Shown here: positions 57,896-64,000 of the stretch, in pieces | Layout: every line of letters begins with the position of its first letter | Position numbering within the stretch: position 1 is the first letter of the stretch | Assembly: GCA_030490835.1 (NCBI GenBank) | Contig: CM059972.1 | Coordinates: forward strand, 5,610,264-5,674,263 | Origin: Annona cherimola | Taxonomy: Eukaryota; Streptophyta; Magnoliopsida; Magnoliales; Annonaceae | DNA length: 64,000 bases | Reading direction: 5' to 3' | The notes under the pieces: model-generated | Databases searched by the model: none | Seen by the model: only the letters and a program-made list of their open reading frames with translations | Told to the model about the DNA's origin: nothing | Position numbers and translations under genes: made by a program

Positions 57896-60555
57896 GCCAT
57901 ATTATTTTGACAATAAATCATTTTTAAAGCGTACTCATCATATGAAATCAGGGGGAAAAAAAGTACTTATTAGTGGGATTGCTTAATTTTCATCTTTTAC
58001 ATGACCCACGACTCCCATGGTAATACGCAAAAGAAATGAAATAGAAAAATATAAAAAATAACTAAAATAAGAAAATATAACTAGCAAGATAGGATAATGA
58101 TTAAAAATAATGTGAAAGTAAACAAATCAATCATAAAATATATAAAATTTTTATTGCATTGTAGTTTTTTTATGTTCATATATTATATTATTTCAATTGA
58201 TATTATAATCAGACACTTAGACTGTCTTACAATTGTTAACAATATTTTCTGAATTTATTTGGAGAGAATTAATGCCACCACTACTCTGCTACTATGTCAC
58301 ACAAAAATGCTATAAAATGATATTTGTGTGGTTCAAACCCACATCACCAAGATACGGAGGTAGTTAGTAGCTTGATACATTGTAGTTAAAACATAGATAA
58401 TAGAAGTCAAAAATTAATATTATAAACTAGCTAAAAATCCTACATCAATTAAAACGAGCACAAATTTTTTGTCTTTTTTTTCCTATTACCAAACACTCTA
58501 AAAAGGAAGATATTGTAAAAACCTCTAAAAGATTTTGATTTAAATGATTTTTAAGAAACTTAATATTCTTAAAACAGATAATTAAAGTTACAGTTTAGAT
58601 ATTATATAAAATATAATATAATCTATATAAACTTAAACTTATAGAACTATTTTCCATGCATATATGTGTGAAAGTGGATTTGCGTATGTAATGTGTAGAC
58701 TGCAGAATAATTGTCTCACAAATTCGATATACTGTGATACCAAAAACAAAGAAGGGGAAAAAATCTAAGTCCATTGCAACTTTTCGAATCTGATAATTGC
58801 AAGACATTAACAACTATTTTTCTCTTTTGCAAAATGAAGTATGTAGTGATTTATGGAGATACATGCATGGGATAAGATGTCTTTTAGGTAATTTGCAGAT
58901 ATACTTACATAGTTTTAAAAATTGCAAACAACTCTTAATAGGCTAACCATAATTGTAAATGTATTCATATTATTATTTCATTGTCACGGAGTGAGTATAT
59001 TTGTAAGGATATACAAATTACACAGGTATATTTGCAAAAATTGAATATAAGTATTTTATTTTTAAAATTATAAATATATCTACATAATTCGCATATTTTT
59101 ACAAATATATTTATGTATGATGGTGCCAGGTATATTTCCAAAAATTGAATATAAGTATTTTATTTTTAAATTTATAAATAGATTTACATAATTTGCATAT
59201 TTTTTAGAAATATACTCATATATGATAGGGCAATAATGATATCATAACGATATAAGTATATTTATAATTATGATTAAATTATGTAAGAATTATTTATAAT
59301 TTTTACAACTATAGTAATATATTTATAATTATATTTAAACTATATAAATATATTTGTAAATCCTTCATTTTTTCGTTGGAATATGGTTTCGATCTAACTG
59401 CGGAAAAACATTCAGATTCTCGCATCATCATGGCTCATTGGCGCAAGTCTGAAGAACCCACGTAGAAGCAGCCGAGCTGGTCGTGGACGTTGGCCGGCTG
59501 CTAGCAAATACGGCTTCGACTCCCACTAGGAGTCGTTTATGGTGTAATTTCGTTGCCTCCCGCGTAGATAACCGTACGGGATGAAATATGATATTGTACA
59601 GTTAATCAAAAAGAATATACAAAGCAAACAAATCTAATACATCAGACATGCATGGCTTGAAATTAAACAGATTCTCGGCTAGATCCGACGGACGCTAAAT
59701 TTGTCTAGATCCCAATGGTAAATTTTTTTTTTTTTTAATATTTATTTTTAACGATCTATGACATCGTACATTTCGAGGCCTGTCATATTCAAGGCAAAAG
59801 ATGCCTTTGGTTAGCCTGTCTATTGCACGTGGAATAAAACAACGAAAATGGAGGTCAGCTGTCATCGAATTGGGGGGGGGAAAAGCATTCGGAGTATCCG
59901 TCACACCATCCTCTATCTTAGGCTTTGGCATCTTCGCTGAAATATCTGCTCCCAGTTGATGGTAGTTGAACAACCACATTATCTTGCAAGAACTGCAACA
60001 AATGTTTTTTAAAGCAGCTACTTTTTTGGATTTATGGAACATAAATTTTGCTGCGTTTAAATATGGATTCGGGTATAATTAATTTTTTACAACAAATACT
60101 TCGTTGCTCTCGGATCGCGGCAAATGCAACAATTTTTTCCATAAATATAGCCAAAAATAATGTTTGACACAATGGTCCAATTTGGCCATAAATAATAACA
60201 AAATTTTTTATGCGTTTAGCCGCACCAGATGCAGCCAAAGAAAGTTGACCGCATACGAGGAATTTTTTTGCGGTGGCAACGTAGAATTAAGTTTCCAAAA
60301 GGCATTTGGAAATCGGATTAGTTGTCGGATTGACAATTTTCACTCAACATAATTAACTATCCGATTGTCCCATTTTTACCCAATGATCATTGCTATCATT
60401 TATGAAACCGTTGATCTTATTGTATTACCTCGAAATCAAATGTTACTGTTTTTGAATATATGCACATATTTATTTTATGTTTTTACTATGTTTAAAAAAA
60501 TAAATATGTATATATTTGGATTATAGATAATGGTGTTTTTGATTAAATGCATATT
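57896..60555. other. AT-rich intergenic DNA, no gene seen
   Basis: A diverged end of the 20273-type MITE occurs near 58893, and a tandem repeat is listed at 59024-59231. About 59400-60350 is less AT-rich but has no recognisable domain; a plus-strand G run (59872-59880) is present. Confidence 0.4.
59024..59231. repeat. Two tandem copies of a 104-bp AT-rich unit
   Basis: Unit 1 starts AGGTATATTTGCAAAAATTG at 59024 and unit 2 AGGTATATTTCCAAAAATTG at 59128. They share AATATAAGTATTTTATTTTT and ACATAATTYGCATATTTTT with about 10% differences. Confidence 0.8.
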
Positions 60556-61326
60556 TAACTTCAGTGCACCCAAGCACATTTAACCTTTTTTAATTTTTTT
60601 GAAATTTTTTTATGAAAATGTTAATTTAACTGTATTTAAGATATAATGCATGTTTCACCATTTTTAGAGATTTGTAGATATTTTTTGAATTTTTAAAAAT
60701 AAGGTCATTTTAGTTATTTTAAATGACCAAAATACTCCTTTAAAAAGGAAAATGATTATATATGTCATGATGTATTTTAGGCAAAATTATAATATTCATT
60801 TATTTTTACAATTAATTATATTTTTAATTTTTCTTCATAAACATATTTTCCTGAGTGTATTCAATTTATATACAAAGTTTTATTATTTTACAATACTTTT
60901 ACACATTTGCTTTTAATTTTTTAAAAATCATCAATTTCAAGGACATTTAAGTTATTTTTACCTCTTAAAAACTTGATTTTAAAAAAAATTAAAAATAAAT
61001 ACGTAAAAGTATTGTAAATAGGAAAAAATTTATATATAGATTGAATACACTAAGAGAAATATGCTTACGAAGAAAAATAAAAAATATAACTAATTGTAAA
61101 AATAGATGAATGTTGTATTTTAACCTAAAATATATGAGTGATGTACATAATCAATCTCCATTAAAAAATCCAAAAAATTATTTACAAATCTTCACAAATG
61201 ACAACACTTGGTACATATGTTAAATGCACTTAGATTAATAGCCGTATAAAAAATTTTCAAAAAATAAAAAATAATTTCTTGCCTGCACCTAAGTGCATCG
61301 AGCTAAGTGCGCCTGAGTGCACAGTA
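60556..61326. mobile_element. Foldback MITE carrying a second foldback inside
   Basis: Left tip TTCAGTGCACCCAAGCACAT; right tip CTGCACCTAAGTGCATCGAG and GTGCGCCTGAGTGCACAG. Outer arms include 'tttaactgtatttaagatata' on the left and 'acatatgttaaatgcactta' on the right. The centre is replaced by the element at 60747-61159. Confidence 0.6.
60747..61159. mobile_element. MULE-type foldback MITE nested in another MITE, 413 bp
   Basis: Left arm GGAAAATGATTATATATGTC is answered by the inverted right arm GATGTACATAATCAATCTCC, and pairing continues inward (ATGTATTTTAGG, AATATTCAT, ACAATTAATTATATTTTT with their inverses). Flanks CTTTAAAAA and ATTAAAAAA give an imperfect 9-bp match. Confidence 0.62.
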
Positions 61327-61699
61327 TTATGGTCCACATAATAGATACCTAGATTAATAATTTTGTTAAAAAATTTTTAAAAATGATATGAGAAGATCAC
61401 GGCCCCCAAACTTTAGTCCCTAATCTAAACTAAATATTTATTGAGTTTTTGCCTTTTTTTTTTTTTAGAAGTCCCCGTGTAATGAGTTCACATGGGTCAT
61501 GGGTTCCAACCCTCTAAATAAACCAAGATAGATAATACTATAAAATGTGGAGTTGCAGCACAATTTGCAAACCGTATACATTGCCCAACCTTATTTGGAA
61601 GGCGAATTTGAGTTGAAGGAAGGGAAAATGTGCATGATGCTGGTTTATTTTCATGAATACAGATTGCTAACATATTGGAATCTGTAGATTTCTCGGCTG

Positions 61700-62076
61700 A
61701 TCCGAGACCGGTTACAGTAGCTTTTTTATTTTTAAAATTTTTTAAAATAAAACTATTAATCTAGGTATATATTATCTATAAACCAAATTTTACGAATTTT
61801 GAAGTTATGCATACATTTATTTTATATTTTTCGAAGTAAATTTATTTTATATTTTTAAATACAGGAGTATTATGTTCATTTTCATCCCTAGAAAAATGAC
61901 CACAATACCCTTATATTTAAAAATATAAAATAAATATATATACATATTCAAAATTGATAAAACTTAGTTTATAGATAATATGCACCTAAATTAACCATCT
62001 TATTAAAAAATTTTCAAAAAAAATTTAAAAAGAATTTTTAAACTGTACCATCTTACCAGTCTCAGAAGATCAGACC
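61700..62076. mobile_element. Foldback MITE with CTGATC tips
   Basis: Left tip CTGATCCGAGACCGGTTACA; right tip TGTACCATCTTACCAGTCTC then AGAAGATCAG, an imperfect inverted match. Arms 'taatctaggtatatattatctataaacc' and the inverse 'gtttatagataatatgcacct' pair. The target duplication is unresolved. Confidence 0.6.
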
Positions 62077-62093
62077 TCTTATTTCTCTAACTT

Positions 62094-62116
62094 TTTTTTT
62101 TTTTTTTTTGAGAAAA
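62094..62116 (-). mobile_element. A-tail-only micro-retroposition, first of a pair
   Basis: On the minus strand it reads TTTTCTCAAAA... and is flanked by the perfect 13-bp repeat ATTTCTCTAACTT (62081-62093 and 62117-62129). Confidence 0.7.
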
Positions 62117-62145
62117 ATTTCTCTAACTTAAATGTATAGTCATTT

Positions 62146-62168
62146 TTCTCAAAAAAAAAAAAAAAAAA
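62146..62168 (+). mobile_element. A-tail-only micro-retroposition, second of a pair
   Basis: TTCTC plus 18 A, flanked by GTATAGTCATTT (62134-62145) and GTGTAGTCATTT (62169-62180), a 12-bp repeat with one difference. Its tail sequence is the same as that of the insertion at 62094-62116 but in the opposite orientation. Confidence 0.7.
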
Positions 62169-62180
62169 GTGTAGTCATTT

Positions 62181-64000
62181 GAATGTAGAACCTCCGGCCC
62201 TATCCTTATTTGTTTTGTCATCCGGACCTTATATCTGGGTACGACCTAGCCCAACCTTCAACATTTGGGCCTGATTCCAATGGGATAATAAATAACACCA
62301 AATAGCTTTTCAGTGGGCGATTCGTTTGGGGAGAACCAATATTTGAACATTTTTGGCAGTAGACGCTTTCTCTGATTTGCATTTTTGGCCGTAGATGCTC
62401 TCGCTGATTTGACTTTGAGACTATGCCAGTATCATTTGACAAGCTTCCACTCTCTTTCATTCTCTGAATAATGGTGATGAAGGGGAGGAAAAATCAGATC
62501 ATGCACTCCCCGTCTCTTGGAAGATCTTTTTTTATTAGGAATTTCCAGGCATCAAGAGGACATCAGCTGACTGGCTATATATGGCAAGACAATAGAAGAT
62601 CATACAACACCAGTCGATGTTCTAGCTAAAACTAGAAATGATCAACAACAGTCTAATTCGATCCGGGCAAACGGAGACGAATCTAACCCGTTGTCTATGT
62701 AACAAAACCTTGCTCCTGAAATAAGATCTTGAGGATCAAGTTAGGAAATATTTGGTATTTCTTTTGGTGGGAAAAATATCCAATTTGGTCTCTACTTAAT
62801 TTCTTTGACAATTTTGATCATGACCTATTTGACTTGATTTAAAAGAGAACTAATAAAAAACATGAAATGTTCACATTTCAAATCAAAGAGAGCCAAGAGT
62901 ACAAGTGTTAATATGCCAATGAAGGTGGCTATTCCATATTGATGTAAGCACTTAACCTGGATTGTCCTCTTGCATAGATGAAATGTAAAGACACCTCTCC
63001 AGCTACAACCAGAATGACATGATGCGTCTCAGCTGTTTTACTAAATTGGAACAGCTCATCTTAACACCATACCACCACATCTCTCTATATATATCTGTCA
63101 CCCTACTCCGTTATTACTCATTAGATCAGATATTGATGAGTTCCTTATACTCTGGACAACCGAATCCAATGGCTAACCAGAAAATCCAGTGCGGAGTTTT
63201 TGCTTTTCAAGTTTTGTTAATTATTTGGCATGGCCAGCTACCTTTTTCCTTGATTGTGATTCCAGCCATTCAATCACGTGGACTAAATTCCACCATACCC
63301 AAATAATATCATATGTGGAAGTATCTAGACACACTAATAACTTCGAATCTAGAGTGACATATTGCTATGTGATGTCTTGTATTCTATGCATTTTAATTGT
63401 AAGTTTAGAATTATGTATTGATTTTGCGTAAGAGCTCATGAGAATTTTATTTATAAATATATCAGTTAAAGATTCAGTAGAACCTTAAAAGGTGTTCATT
63501 TGTAGCGTAAAATAGGAGGTTATCAGAGTGTTTTTGCTTAGGGTATGTGCGAGACATACAAAGAATACGTGCAAGGTATTATTATGTGCATCTCTATAAT
63601 CTATTTATCATAGTGGATCATTATCTTTCTCCTATGGTTTTTTGCTTCTAAGTTTGAAGAATTTTCCACATAAATCTTTGTTTCTCTTGTGCATGATCTT
63701 GTTACTGTTTATTTAATCTTATTTTATGGTGTGTGTTGTCGTTGACGTCCATTTCACCCTGAATCATGTTTCCTAACACATATCCAACATTCTAGACAAA
63801 GCTAGCTATTTTAGTTAACCATTTGAAATACATTTGTATGCAAGCAAGCAATCAAACAAAGTAATGATTCTATGCAACCTCTTAGTTCTAATAAAAATAA
63901 TATTTTAGTTCAATAAAAAAAAAAAAACTTAAGTTGGCCATACGTCCACCACTGCAAAAGATTTCCCTATAAACAACAATTAATTTAGCTATACGTAGCA
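62181..64000. other. Intergenic DNA, no gene recognised
   Basis: Composition is closer to genic than in the 55-62 kb stretch, but open frames at 62218-62460 and 63019-63431 show no domain, and no exon chain could be built. The window end may cut a gene. Confidence 0.35.

Overview
The window is nuclear DNA of a flowering plant. Protein genes have GT-AG introns, the products are plant types (a chloroplast outer-envelope import receptor, a CC-NB-LRR resistance protein, a GT47 exostosin-type glycosyltransferase), and the long AT-rich spaces hold Copia, Tourist, MULE and SINE elements. The sequence alone does not support a species or family.

Layout. (1) 1.4-5.7 kb, + strand: an eight-exon gene for a nucleolar RRM protein of the MKI67-FHA-interacting (NIFK/Nop15) type, 220 aa, with a probable intron in its 5' UTR. 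(2) 6.7-11.3 kb: a transposon yard with a Tourist-like MITE split by a MULE-type MITE, a 1.2-kb MULE with ~240-bp terminal repeats and a GC-rich core, two foldback elements and a SINE. (3) 12.7-19.1 kb, - strand: a second SINE, then a seven-exon TOC34-like GTPase gene. (4) 20.2-23.4 kb: a 9-bp-TSD foldback MITE, a second foldback MITE with hairpin-bearing tips, and a Tourist MITE split by a TIR element. (5) 23.75-31.0 kb, - strand: a complete but disabled Copia retrotransposon, itself carrying a Tourist MITE. (6) 34.2-37.6 kb, + strand: a CC-NB-LRR gene, full length except for two single-base frame changes in homopolymers. (7) 40.0-47.1 kb, - strand: a seven-exon VPS60/CHMP5-type ESCRT-III gene, 236 aa. 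(8) 50.7-54.3 kb, - strand: a two-exon GT47 exostosin-family gene, 477 aa. (9) 47.9-48.3 kb and 55-62 kb: more foldback MITEs, including one nested in another.

The five genes are unrelated housekeeping or defence genes that do not form a pathway. They serve ribosome biogenesis, chloroplast protein import, pathogen sensing, endosomal sorting and cell-wall glycan synthesis.

The most unusual material is the mobile DNA. Several foldback MITEs keep the same layout of a small hairpin just inside each end while the hairpin sequence changes, with paired changes on both arms. Where target duplications can be read they are 9 bp, as in Mutator-like elements. A second unusual class is a set of 21-25-bp insertions that are almost only an A-tail but are flanked by 12-16-bp target duplications, which looks like extreme 5' truncation during LINE-driven retroposition. 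Exon boundaries were read by eye from splice sites and reading frame; no search was run.
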